Assembly (NCBI RefSeq): GCF_022835675.1
Contig: NZ_BQUT01000005.1
Coordinates: forward strand, 372,001-436,000
Direction of reading: 5' to 3'
From: Companilactobacillus sp. RD055328
GTDB taxonomy: Bacteria; Bacillota; Bacilli; Lactobacillales; Lactobacillaceae
Length of the DNA: 64,000 bases
Each line of letters opens with the position of its first letter. The first letter of the stretch is position 1. Both the position numbers and the translations under genes were made by a program. The notes under the pieces are model-generated. The model was not told the DNA's origin and did not search any database. It was given only the letters and a program-made list of their open reading frames with translations. Shown piece by piece: positions 26,682 through 34,730 of this stretch.

Positions 26682-28054
26682 TTAGAAGTTTCCTTTTTTA
26701 TATTTTTTACTTCTTCAATAAATAAATCACCACGTTCTTCAAACGTTTTGAATTGGTCCCAACTAGCACAAGCGGGTGAAAGTAAAATAATTTCTCCAGC
26801 TTCACTATCAGCATATGCTTGTTTTGTGGCTAGTGATAAATTATCTACTTTGTTAATTTTTTCAATTCCCGCTACTTTACCAGCTTCAATTAGTTTGTCC
26901 GCTGTTTGTCCGTATACAGTTAATGATTTAATATTTTTCAATACAGGAACTAAATCATTAAATCCATTACCTCTATCGAGTCCACCAGCTATCAAATTAA
27001 CGGGCTTTTTAAATGCATTTAAAGCAACTGAAGTAGCTTTAATATTTGTAGCTTTTGAATCATTATAAAATGATCTGTTTTCAATCTCATCAACAAACTG
27101 AATCCTATGTTTAACACCACCAAAAGTTGTTAAAACTTGTTGTATATGGTTATTAGAAATACCTAATATTTTTGCAACACAGATTGCAGCCATTGCGTTT
27201 TCAACATTATGACTACCCGGAATACGAATATCGTTAACTTTAACAACTTCTTCATTCTTATAAAAAATAATATCATCTAAGATGTAAGCACCATCTTGAT
27301 AATCACTAGTTTTAGTAAATGGAACTATTTTTGCTTTACTTTTTTTCGCTAATTGAATCCATTCATCGTTATCATAATTAACGACAAAAAAATCATCTTC
27401 TGTTTGATTTCTTGTAATATTCATCTTAGCCGCAACATAATTTTCTCGTGATCCATGGTAATCCAGATGAGTGGAATATAAATTGGTTAAAACAGCAATT
27501 TTAGGGTGTAGTTGATTAATACCCATAAGTTGAAAACTTGATAATTCTGATACTAGATAATCATTTTTTTCGGCGACTTGAGCACCATCACTTAGAGGAA
27601 TACCAATATTTCCTCCAGTATAAACACGGTGAGTGTCTGTTTGTGTTTGAAGCATTAATGAAACTAATGTTGTTGTTGTTGTTTTACCATTAGTTCCAGT
27701 AATACCAATCATTGATCCTTCAAGTACTTCATATGCCAACTCTGGCTCGGTTAATATTGGAATTTGTAATTCTTGAGCACGTTTTACCATTACATTGTCG
27801 TAAGGAATACCAGGATTTTTGAACATATATGAAAAGTTTTTATCAAATAAATCTAAAGGATGCGAGCCTGTAATTATCTCAGCACCTAATTTTTGAAGTT
27901 CTTTAACATCAACATCAGTTGGTGATACTTCTTTTGCATCATTAATCGTTACACTAGCACCAAGTTTTAATAATAACTTAGCAACAGATACTCCACTCTT
28001 ACCAAGTCCTAGAACCAATACCGATTTATTTTGATAAGTATCAATGTTTTTCAC
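26678..28054 (-). CDS. murD: UDP-MurNAc-L-alanine:D-glutamate ligase
   Basis: MurD adds D-glutamate to the peptidoglycan precursor in the cytoplasm. The N-terminal Rossmann part begins KSVLVLGLGKSGVSVAKLL. The ATP-binding loop GITGTNGKTTTT is near residue 115-126, and the Mur ligase middle and C-terminal domains follow (HRIQFV and NDSKATN). It is full length at 458 residues. It stands between mraY (17 bases upstream) and murG, with a four-base overlap with murG. Confidence 0.97.
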   Translation of the reverse strand: MKNIDTYQNKSVLVLGLGKSGVSVAKLLLKLGASVTINDAKEVSPTDVDVKELQKLGAEIITGSHPLDLFDKNFSYMFKNPGIPYDNVMVKRAQELQIPILTEPELAYEVLEGSMIGITGTNGKTTTTTLVSLMLQTQTDTHRVYTGGNIGIPLSDGAQVAEKNDYLVSELSSFQLMGINQLHPKIAVLTNLYSTHLDYHGSRENYVAAKMNITRNQTEDDFFVVNYDNDEWIQLAKKSKAKIVPFTKTSDYQDGAYILDDIIFYKNEEVVKVNDIRIPGSHNVENAMAAICVAKILGISNNHIQQVLTTFGGVKHRIQFVDEIENRSFYNDSKATNIKATSVALNAFKKPVNLIAGGLDRGNGFNDLVPVLKNIKSLTVYGQTADKLIEAGKVAGIEKINKVDNLSLATKQAYADSEAGEIILLSPACASWDQFKTFEERGDLFIEEVKNIKKETSK

Positions 28055-28071
28055 TTTTTATACCTTCGTTC

Positions 28072-29034
28072 CTATAAGTAATTAAGTAAATATATCGCTG
28101 AACAAATCATTCCAAATATCCAAAAAACAATATCAATTTTCCATTCACTCCAACCAAGCATTTCAAAGTGATGATGAATTGGTGTCATTTTAAATATGCG
28201 ACGATGAAATAACTTAAATGAACCCACTTGTAACATTACACTGGCTGTTTCGATAACATAGACTAATCCGATTAATAATAATGACCACGGACGCTGTAGA
28301 ATTAAAGCAATTGCAGCCAAACCGCCACCTAGGGCAAGTGAACCAACGTCACCCATAAAAATCTTAGCTGGCTTATGATTATAAAAAATAAATGCTACTA
28401 AGCCACCCACAACTGACCAACATACTAGTGCAATATCCATTCGATCTTGACTCATGGCCATCAATGCATATGTTCCATAAGAAATAATTCCTAACCCAGA
28501 AACAAGACCATCTAAGCCATCGGTTAAATTCACTGCATTAGAAAAACCTACTAGCCAAAAAATTGCAAACAGAGTAAAAATAATCAGAGAGTTAGTATTA
28601 CCGATAAATGGTATATAAAGATTAGTTGAAAATCCTTCATGATTATAGGCAAACATAAAAATCAAGCCCACTAAAATTTGGCCTGATAATTTTTGCCAAG
28701 CACGTAATCCTAAATTTCTTTTCATACTAACTTTGATAAAATCATCCCAAAATCCTAATATTCCAAATAAGACTATCACTGCAGATACAATAATTAATGG
28801 CAATGAGAATAACCCTTTAACAAGTCCCACCCAAATATTAGTTATAAGGATACCAATGATAAAAATCAACCCACCCATTGTTGGTGTCCCTGATTTTTTC
28901 AAATGCCATTTAGGTCCTTCTTCGCGAATCTGTTGACCTTCTTCGTGCATTCTTAAGTAGCCTATAAATAATGGTAAAACCATGACTGTAATTGAAAAAC
29001 TACTTAATAATGGAATTAATATATCTGCTAACAT
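28072..29034 (-). CDS. mraY: Phospho-MurNAc-pentapeptide transferase MraY
   Basis: MraY makes lipid I by moving phospho-MurNAc-pentapeptide to undecaprenyl phosphate. The 320-residue integral membrane protein has about ten helices. Signature loops are visible: KSGTPTMGGLIFI, WDDFIKV, the catalytic-aspartate NLTDGLDGL, NHKPAKIFMGDVGSLALGG and HHHFEMLGW near the end. It lies between the penicillin-binding protein gene and murD, in standard order. Confidence 0.98.
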   Translation of the reverse strand: MLADILIPLLSSFSITVMVLPLFIGYLRMHEEGQQIREEGPKWHLKKSGTPTMGGLIFIIGILITNIWVGLVKGLFSLPLIIVSAVIVLFGILGFWDDFIKVSMKRNLGLRAWQKLSGQILVGLIFMFAYNHEGFSTNLYIPFIGNTNSLIIFTLFAIFWLVGFSNAVNLTDGLDGLVSGLGIISYGTYALMAMSQDRMDIALVCWSVVGGLVAFIFYNHKPAKIFMGDVGSLALGGGLAAIALILQRPWSLLLIGLVYVIETASVMLQVGSFKLFHRRIFKMTPIHHHFEMLGWSEWKIDIVFWIFGMICSAIYLLNYL

Positions 29035-29053
29035 TCTTACTCCTCTTTAATAA

Positions 29054-31225
29054 TTACTTATCTTTTAAATTAACATTTATTTCTTTTGTTTCTGTTAATG
29101 ATGTTCCCTCAGCGACACTTTGTGAAACTACATAACCAGAGCCAGATATTTTAATTTTCTTTCCGGTTATCTCAGATAGTTTCAATACATCACTCTTTGA
29201 CCATCCAGTTATATCTGGCATTGTCATCGCTCCATTGGTCATTAATACAACTTTTTGATCTTTTAACATCATCTCATTTGCTCGTGGTAATTGCTGTACA
29301 ACTTCACTACCTGTACCAATAACAACGGGTGTTAACGAATTATCACTAAGTTTTTTCTTAGCATCATCCAATGATTGACCTATTAAGTTTGGCACATGAA
29401 TTTGATTGTCACTAATATTTTGATTTTCAGCTTCAATTGTTGTATCGCTCTTCATTAATCTTAATGCCAATGGGTTAAAAATTTCAGATAATATCGTTTC
29501 AGCTGGTTTCGTCATATTTTGAGGTTGTTTCATTGTTATGTAAACAAGATATTTTGGATTATCTGATGGTAATATTCCCATAACGGAAAAAATATAGTTA
29601 CTATTACCCGTTAAATATCCACCGTTTGGCGAAGCAATCTGTGCAGTACCAGTCTTAACTCCCAATTTATATCCGGGAATTTGATATGACTGACCAGAAC
29701 CATATTTTTTGTAGACAACATCTTCCATAGCAGATAAAACTTGTTTAGCCGTCTTTTTAGAAATTGGTTGTCCAACATTTTCTTTCTTTGTTTTCTTTGT
29801 TTTTCCAGTATTAGGATTATAAATCTTATCCACAATATATGGTTTTACCATTTCACCATCATTAGCTATGGCCGAAACCGCCTGTAACATTTGCATATTA
29901 TTAACATTAATACTTTGTCCAAAGGATGTCATAGCTTGATCACTTTTATTTTCAAATTGAATTTTACCAGTAGACTCATTTGGTAACTCAATCCCAGTTT
30001 TTTTAGCTAAATGGAATTTCTTTAAATATTTATCCCATGTATCCGCACCCATTTGTTGTTCTAAATTGACCATACCTACATTACTAGAACGTGGAAAAGC
30101 TTGATTAAATGGTATCGTTCCCCATCCTCGTCCATTCCAATCACTAATAGTTCTATCGGCTACTTCTATCTTACCGGAATTATAGAACCCGTCAGGATCG
30201 TAGTTACCAGAATCAATTGATGCAGAAAGAGTTAAAATTTTCATAACTGAACCAGGTTCAAACTGATCTTCAACTTGTGTATTTCGCCAACTATTATTTA
30301 TTCCAGCTAAAGTGGTGGGATTAAAAGTTGGACGTTGTGACATTGCCTTAATTGCGCCACTCTTCGAATCCATTACAACCGCTTGTAATTGCAATGGTTG
30401 ATAATTAGTTTGAATTTGCGACATTAATATTTCTAAGTAGTCTTGCATTTTAGTATCCAAAGTCAAATACACATCACTACCATTTTGCGACTGTTTAGTA
30501 ACAACCTTGGTCTCAGGAAGTTCAGCACCTCTACTATCAACTTTAGATATTTTTTCTCCATCGGTTCCTTTTAATGTCTTATTAAAATACTGTTCAACTC
30601 CCATGATACCTTCAATTTTTTGAGTATCATTCACATCTTCTTTATTAGAAATCTTCGTAATTCCCACCAAGTTAGTAGCGAAAACTCCATTTGGATACGA
30701 TCTTGAAGGTGTTTTTTCAAATGCAATCCCCGGTAATTTTTCTTTTTCAATTTGATCCTTCACGTGTAGTGATAAATTTTTACCAGCAGTACCAAACTCA
30801 ACTTGAAAAACTTTTTTATTTGGAGTTAAATATTTTTTTATTTCATTTTCACTAAGTGATAAATATTTACTTAGTACTTGTGCGGTTTTATTCTTATCTA
30901 CAACATAATTGTCTTTCCCATTTTTATCTTTGTTTTGCTTATCTAATATTGCATAAATAGAAAATTCGCCAGCATCTGCGGCTACTACATCACCGTTATC
31001 GTCATAAATATTCCCACGTTTAGCAACTAATGAACTTTTTTTTGTATATTTAAACTTGGTTCGATAATCTAAATTTTCTCCTTTTGCTTGTCCAGTTATT
31101 GCAATTCTAGCAAAATCAAAAATGAATACAAAAAAAACAAGGGCAAAGATAACCGTTAATATTCTTGCAAATAATTTACGATTTTGTTTTGCTCTTGAAT
31201 TTTTACTTTTCTTATTATTACTCAT
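29054..31225 (-). CDS. ftsI: Septal class B penicillin-binding protein with two PASTA domains
   Basis: This is the division transpeptidase (PBP2x/PBP2b class) that crosslinks septal peptidoglycan. The 723 residues start with a basic cytoplasmic tail and one anchor helix (LFARILTVIFALVFFVFIF), followed by a dimerisation domain. The transpeptidase domain has all three motifs: SVMK (in FEPGSVMKIL), SSN (in PRSSNVGM) and KTG (in GVKTGTAQI). Two PASTA domains close the protein (from about residue 600), beginning HVPNLIGQSL and MPDITGWS. Its start overlaps the ftsL stop by one base. Confidence 0.96.
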   Translation of the reverse strand: MSNNKKSKNSRAKQNRKLFARILTVIFALVFFVFIFDFARIAITGQAKGENLDYRTKFKYTKKSSLVAKRGNIYDDNGDVVAADAGEFSIYAILDKQNKDKNGKDNYVVDKNKTAQVLSKYLSLSENEIKKYLTPNKKVFQVEFGTAGKNLSLHVKDQIEKEKLPGIAFEKTPSRSYPNGVFATNLVGITKISNKEDVNDTQKIEGIMGVEQYFNKTLKGTDGEKISKVDSRGAELPETKVVTKQSQNGSDVYLTLDTKMQDYLEILMSQIQTNYQPLQLQAVVMDSKSGAIKAMSQRPTFNPTTLAGINNSWRNTQVEDQFEPGSVMKILTLSASIDSGNYDPDGFYNSGKIEVADRTISDWNGRGWGTIPFNQAFPRSSNVGMVNLEQQMGADTWDKYLKKFHLAKKTGIELPNESTGKIQFENKSDQAMTSFGQSINVNNMQMLQAVSAIANDGEMVKPYIVDKIYNPNTGKTKKTKKENVGQPISKKTAKQVLSAMEDVVYKKYGSGQSYQIPGYKLGVKTGTAQIASPNGGYLTGNSNYIFSVMGILPSDNPKYLVYITMKQPQNMTKPAETILSEIFNPLALRLMKSDTTIEAENQNISDNQIHVPNLIGQSLDDAKKKLSDNSLTPVVIGTGSEVVQQLPRANEMMLKDQKVVLMTNGAMTMPDITGWSKSDVLKLSEITGKKIKISGSGYVVSQSVAEGTSLTETKEINVNLKDK

Positions 31226-31599
31226 TATTTCGTAACATTCCTAACATTATTGTCGCTCAACGTCATCCCATGTGCTTGAGCATATTCTGTTAGTCTCTGA
31301 GAACTAGTCAGCTCACCAACTTCTTGCCTTAAGTCAACATTCTTACTTGTAATCGTGTCGACCGAAGTATTAACTTTTTGCAATTGTTGTTGAGATACAG
31401 TGATTGATACTTTCACAGAAACCAAAGCAATCATTAATGCCATTGTAACAAGTCCCAAGGATGCTAACAATAGTCCTTCCACTCGAGAAATAGGAACTCG
31501 TTTTACTCGCGATTGTTTCTCTGGTTCCTGTTGTCTTTTTGGCTGTTGGATTGTTTGTGGTTGTTCGTAAAGTTCAAAATCTCTCGCTGTATTATTCAT
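31225..31599 (-). CDS. ftsL: Cell division protein FtsL
   Basis: FtsL is a small bitopic protein that joins DivIB and DivIC in the septal activation complex. The 124 residues show a long basic, Gln-rich cytoplasmic part (about 1-45), one transmembrane helix (GLLLASLGLVTMALMIALVSV) and an extracytoplasmic coiled coil (VSQQQLQKVNTSVDTITSK) ending in RLTEYAQAHGM. Sequence conservation is low in this family, so the call rests on this layout and the position between rsmH and ftsI. Confidence 0.93.
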   Translation of the reverse strand: MNNTARDFELYEQPQTIQQPKRQQEPEKQSRVKRVPISRVEGLLLASLGLVTMALMIALVSVKVSITVSQQQLQKVNTSVDTITSKNVDLRQEVGELTSSQRLTEYAQAHGMTLSDNNVRNVTK

Positions 31600-31613
31600 A
31601 CCTAATTCCCCAT

Positions 31614-32558
31614 TTAGTTATTAATCTTTTCAACTACCCGCAACTTTGCACTATGTGCACGATGATTGTCCTCTTGTTCATCATCCGTTGGTAAGATAGG
31701 TTTTCTACTTATCATTTTTAAGGTTGGCTTGAGATTATCCGGAATAACCGGTAAACCTCGTGGAATTTCCACTTCTGAAAATTCCTTAAACATTTGCTTA
31801 ACAATTCGATCTTCTAAAGATTGAAAAGTTATCACACAGATTCTTCCATCTACATTCACTAAATCAATTGCATCTTTTAGCGATTTTTCTAATGATCCCA
31901 ATTCATCATTTACCGCTATTCTGATTGCTTGAAATGATTTCTTTGCCGGATGCCCGCCTGTTCTTCTAGCTGCTGCCGGAATTGAATTCTTAACCAAATC
32001 AGCCAACTGAATTGTTGTTTCTATTGGTTTAATTTCTCTTTGACGTTCAATTTCTCTAGCAATCCTTTTAGCAAACTTTTCATCTCCATAACGAAATAAA
32101 ATTCTAACTAAGTTTTCATAGGTCCATTCGTTAACGATTTTATATGCATCTAATTCTTGATTTTGATCCATTCGCATATCTAATCTAGCTTCATTTTTAT
32201 AACTAAACCCGCGCATTGGATCATCGAACTGCGGAGATGAAACCCCCAAATCATAAATAATTCCATTAACTTCAGTTATTTCCAATTTGGCTAACTCTGA
32301 TTTGATATTTTCAAAATTACTTTTAATCATAATCAATTCATTGTTAGATGCTTCTTTAACTTCTTGTGCTAATTTCTCACCTTCAGCAATGGCCGTATTA
32401 TCTCTATCAAAAGCGATAACTCGACCACCATCTAATTGGCTCAAAATTTTTCTGGTGTGTCCACCACGACCAAAAGTCATATCTACATAAGTTCCAGTAG
32501 GAAAAGTGTTTAAGTATTGAACTGTTTCTTCTAATAAAACTGTTGTGTGCTCAAACAT
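31614..32558 (-). CDS. rsmH: 16S rRNA (cytosine-1402 N4) methyltransferase
   Basis: RsmH (MraW) methylates C1402 in the decoding centre of 16S rRNA, using SAM. The SAM loop [14 protein letters not shown] lies at residues 24-37. [10 protein letters not shown] and the PRGFSY-like segment [17 protein letters not shown] are the usual family markers. At 314 residues it is full length. It follows mraZ after eight bases, the standard first pair of the division cluster. Confidence 0.97.
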   Translation of the reverse strand: MFEHTTVLLEETVQYLNTFPTGTYVDMTFGRGGHTRKILSQLDGGRVIAFDRDNTAIAEGEKLAQEVKEASNNELIMIKSNFENIKSELAKLEITEVNGIIYDLGVSSPQFDDPMRGFSYKNEARLDMRMDQNQELDAYKIVNEWTYENLVRILFRYGDEKFAKRIAREIERQREIKPIETTIQLADLVKNSIPAAARRTGGHPAKKSFQAIRIAVNDELGSLEKSLKDAIDLVNVDGRICVITFQSLEDRIVKQMFKEFSEVEIPRGLPVIPDNLKPTLKMISRKPILPTDDEQEDNHRAHSAKLRVVEKINN

Positions 32559-32566
32559 ATTAGCTC

Positions 32567-32998
32567 CTATAAATCAAAATCCATCATTTTTTCAGAAATT
32601 TCGTCGAAGTTTTCTTCGGCTTCTTTACTGAATTCATTCCACTTATCTTGATCCCATATTTCAATACGATCAGAAACTCCAACAATCACACAATTCTTAC
32701 TTAGCTTTGCGAAATCCATTAAAGTTGATGAAATATTGATTCGACCTTGTTTGTCAATTTCCGCTTCTGTTGCCGATGAATAAAAGAATCTAGTGAATGC
32801 ACGAGCATCTTTTTTAGTTAGGGGTAACTTGTCTAGTTGTTCTTTTATCTTGCTCCATTGGTCATTTGAATATCCGAAGAGGCAGCCATCCATACCACGT
32901 GTTAAAACGAAATTATCGCCTAAGTTTTGTCTAAACTTTGCTGGAACGATAACCCGACCTTTCGCATCTAAGGTATGTCTATATTCGCCCATGAACAT
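32567..32998 (-). CDS. mraZ: Transcriptional regulator MraZ
   Basis: MraZ is a ring-forming DNA-binding protein of the AbrB fold that represses its own division operon in E. coli and acts on it in mollicutes. The two half-domains are visible, each with a DxKGR motif: [19 protein letters not shown] (residues 4-22) and [13 protein letters not shown] in the second half. The start is at 32998 (MFMGEYRH, 143 residues), as in relatives. GGGGTGAT lies just upstream, and a GTG at 33007 inside that site is unlikely. It is the first gene of the cluster and has three 10-bp-spaced GTGGTR boxes upstream. Confidence 0.95.
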   Translation of the reverse strand: MFMGEYRHTLDAKGRVIVPAKFRQNLGDNFVLTRGMDGCLFGYSNDQWSKIKEQLDKLPLTKKDARAFTRFFYSSATEAEIDKQGRINISSTLMDFAKLSKNCVIVGVSDRIEIWDQDKWNEFSKEAEENFDEISEKMMDFDL

Positions 32999-33038
32999 CC
33001 AAATCACCCCCCTTTTGTTCTTTCGACAACTACAATAT

Positions 33039-33064
33039 TACCACTATCCACCACTTCGTACCAC
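33039..33064 (-). promoter_or_regulatory. Three MraZ-type boxes upstream of mraZ
   Basis: Read on the minus strand, GTGGTA (33059-33064), GTGGTG (33049-33054) and GTGGTA (33039-33044) recur with exact 10-base period, four bases between boxes. Direct GTGG-type repeats one helical turn apart are the known MraZ operator layout. They lie 41 bases upstream of the mraZ start, consistent with autoregulation. Confidence 0.75.
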
Positions 33065-33135
33065 CTAATTTCCGAAAAAATATTATTTTTATAAAAAAAA
33101 CACTAAAAACCCTGTATACATAAGGATTTTTAGTG

Positions 33136-33151
33136 GTGGTTTTCAGTGGAG
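33136..33151 (+). promoter_or_regulatory. Possible MraZ-type box pair facing the DUF4044 gene
   Basis: On the plus strand GTGGTT (33136-33141) and GTGGAG (33146-33151) show the same 10-base period and four-base gap as the boxes in front of mraZ, in the opposite orientation. They lie 15 bases upstream of the -35 of the small divergent gene. Binding by MraZ is inference. Confidence 0.4.
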
Positions 33152-33166
33152 GAATATCCCCAATTA

Positions 33167-33195
33167 TTGATTGTTTTTTTTGAATGCAGTAAAAT
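33167..33195 (+). promoter_or_regulatory. Promoter of the DUF4044 gene
   Basis: TTGATT (33167-33172) and TAAAAT (33190-33195) are separated by 17 bases. The expected start lies about 25 bases before the GTG start codon, leaving room for the AAGGA ribosome binding site at 33212-33216. Confidence 0.75.
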
Positions 33196-33226
33196 GCATT
33201 TATTAATTATCAAGGATGTGGATTAA

Positions 33227-33337
33227 GTGGATAAAAAACCTAGTAAACTTACAAAAATAACAAAGGTTGTTGTTTGGTTAATGTTATTTGTAACATTATT
33301 TGGAATTGTTTTTGGTGCAGTTGCTGCACTTGTATAA
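33227..33337 (+). CDS. DUF4044 family membrane micropeptide
   Basis: A 36-residue peptide begins at GTG 33227 with MDKKPSKLTKITKVVVW and continues into one hydrophobic helix ending in GAVAALV. It matches the short DUF4044 family found next to mraZ in lactobacilli: a basic N-terminus followed by one transmembrane segment, so the bulk lies in the membrane with its positive end inside. It has its own promoter (TTGATT, 17 bases, TAAAAT), an AAGGA ribosome binding site ten bases upstream, and a very strong terminator that begins at its stop codon. Function unknown. The position opposite the division cluster suggests, but does not show, a link to division. Confidence 0.82.
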   Translation: MDKKPSKLTKITKVVVWLMLFVTLFGIVFGAVAALV

Positions 33338-33390
33338 AACAAAAAAGCGTAAAAGTTTGTGATTACAAACTTTTACGCTTTTTTGTTTTA
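33335..33390. terminator. Bidirectional terminator with a perfect 26-bp stem
   Basis: Bases 33335-33360 and 33365-33390 are exact inverse copies around a GATT loop, with A/T-runs at both stem ends. The stem includes the DUF4044 stop codon. It separates the convergent DUF4044 and thiT genes and can work in both directions. Confidence 0.92.
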
Positions 33391-33397
33391 TATTTTT

Positions 33398-33976
33398 TTA
33401 TTTAGGTAATAATAATCTTTTAAATGAAGAAGATAACAATAATGAAATTACAATTACTAAAATAATATTTGCTACAGCACTTCCACCATTGACAATCAAT
33501 GACCACATCCATGGATTCATGCCTTTAGGAGCATAAGCTCCCCAATAATATCCTCCAGCAATAAAATGCATAAAATACTTACCTAAAACTCCTAGTGATC
33601 CAAAAAGAATTACCGGTATGATTACATTTTTTTTATGACGAAGATTATTTTGCACTAAATTACTACCTAATCCTGCTATGCCAATCAAAGCAAAAGCAAT
33701 GAAATACTCAATGAATCCTTGTAATGGGTTCAATACTCCACCATTACCAAGTCCTCTTAAAATTAAATCTAACATTCCCCATGTTAAACCAGCTAAAGTT
33801 GCAGGTCCAAAACCTCTTCGAAATCCAAAGACAGTAACGGGTACTAGTCCATAAGAGAATTCAACTGCTGAAACCCCCGTTGTATGTGGCAAATAAGTTA
33901 ACGCCATAGCAAAAGCAACAATAATCGCCCCTTCTACTGTAACTTGTAAAGCACTGTTTCCTCGTGTTTTTTCCAT
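33398..33976 (-). CDS. thiT: Thiamine transporter ThiT (ECF substrate-binding protein)
   Basis: ThiT is the membrane S-component that binds thiamine and docks on the shared ECF module. The 192-residue protein has about six hydrophobic helices and family motifs such as LTWGMLDLILRG, the GFIEYFIAFALIG helix and the aromatic pair in HFIAGGYYWGAYAP that lines the thiamine site. The start at 33976 (MEKTRGNSAL) has GGGAG upstream; a longer frame would run into the riboswitch. The TPP riboswitch at 34008-34110 confirms the ligand. The ECF ATPases and EcfT are not in this window. Confidence 0.93.
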   Translation of the reverse strand: MEKTRGNSALQVTVEGAIIVAFAMALTYLPHTTGVSAVEFSYGLVPVTVFGFRRGFGPATLAGLTWGMLDLILRGLGNGGVLNPLQGFIEYFIAFALIGIAGLGSNLVQNNLRHKKNVIIPVILFGSLGVLGKYFMHFIAGGYYWGAYAPKGMNPWMWSLIVNGGSAVANIILVIVISLLLSSSFKRLLLPK

Positions 33977-34007
33977 AAAAAAACTCCCTTCGTGACTAGT
34001 CATCACA

Positions 34008-34110
34008 AAAGGAGTGTACACTCCACACAAATCCCTACGCTTGTATTAACAAACAGGTTCTAAGGGTCAGACTTTAATCTTTCTCAGCCAAATGGCTCCC
34101 CCTTTGTGAG
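34008..34110 (-). promoter_or_regulatory. TPP (THI-box) riboswitch controlling thiT
   Basis: The minus strand shows the classical THI-box elements in order: GGGGAGCC, GGCTGAGA, GACCCTTAGAACCTG, TTAATACAAGCGTAGGGA. Downstream, the palindrome GGAGTGTACACTCC (34011-34024) could be remodelled. Its 3' half ACTCC is complementary to the thiT ribosome binding site GGGAGT (33983-33988), so control is probably at translation, with TPP turning the gene off. The aptamer call is firm; the switching scheme is inference. Confidence 0.95.
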
Positions 34111-34181
34111 ACTAATATTCAATTTATATAACACTCTAAAACTAAACCATTGAATAAAAAAAATCAAGTACTAACTTACTT

Positions 34182-34730
34182 TTAAAACAATTGTTTTCTC
34201 ATTTCAATAATTTTATCAACTAAGAAAGTTAACGGTATATATAGAATAACAAACGCAATAATATTAAAAAATAACGTTGGCCACATCACAAAAGTTATAA
34301 AGTCAATAAAGTTGAAAATTACCGATCGAAAAACTGATCCAAAAGTAAAAATAATAAAACGAATTGTAAGTAGCGCTATTATATACGTAGTAAATTCAAA
34401 CAAAAAAGTGTCAGGAATTACGTTTTTGATAAAGTGTACTAAATAAACTATTAATGGAAAAAGAACTAAATACACTCCAAAAATCCCCATGTAATAAATA
34501 TCATAGAAAAATCCAAAGATGAGTGCATAAATTATCAGTTCCTGTTGCTTTTTGAATCTAAAAGCCATTGTAATAAACAATAATAATAATATCTGTGGCA
34601 AGCCGTTATTATTGTTATTATTTAAGAAATCTAAATGATACTTTAGAATTCCGTCCATATAAAAAGCAAACATCAAGACCCAAAATGGTGAGCTTTGTTT
34701 AAGAAAAATAAAAAATCTTCTCTTTGTCAT
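34182..34730 (-). CDS. mreD: Rod shape-determining protein MreD
   Basis: MreD is a small integral membrane protein of the elongation complex that works with MreC. The 182-residue protein has five or so hydrophobic helices and few polar residues, with the family's typical FFYDIYYMGIFG segment in the middle. It overlaps the mreC stop by one base, the usual mreBCD order. No clear terminator follows before the thiT riboswitch region. Confidence 0.93.
   Translation of the reverse strand: MTKRRFFIFLKQSSPFWVLMFAFYMDGILKYHLDFLNNNNNNGLPQILLLLFITMAFRFKKQQELIIYALIFGFFYDIYYMGIFGVYLVLFPLIVYLVHFIKNVIPDTFLFEFTTYIIALLTIRFIIFTFGSVFRSVIFNFIDFITFVMWPTLFFNIIAFVILYIPLTFLVDKIIEMRKQLF

Noticed and set aside
26643-27068. 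141-codon plus-strand frame opposite murD
   Set aside because: Antisense to a fully conserved Mur ligase, no ribosome binding site, low-complexity serine-rich product.
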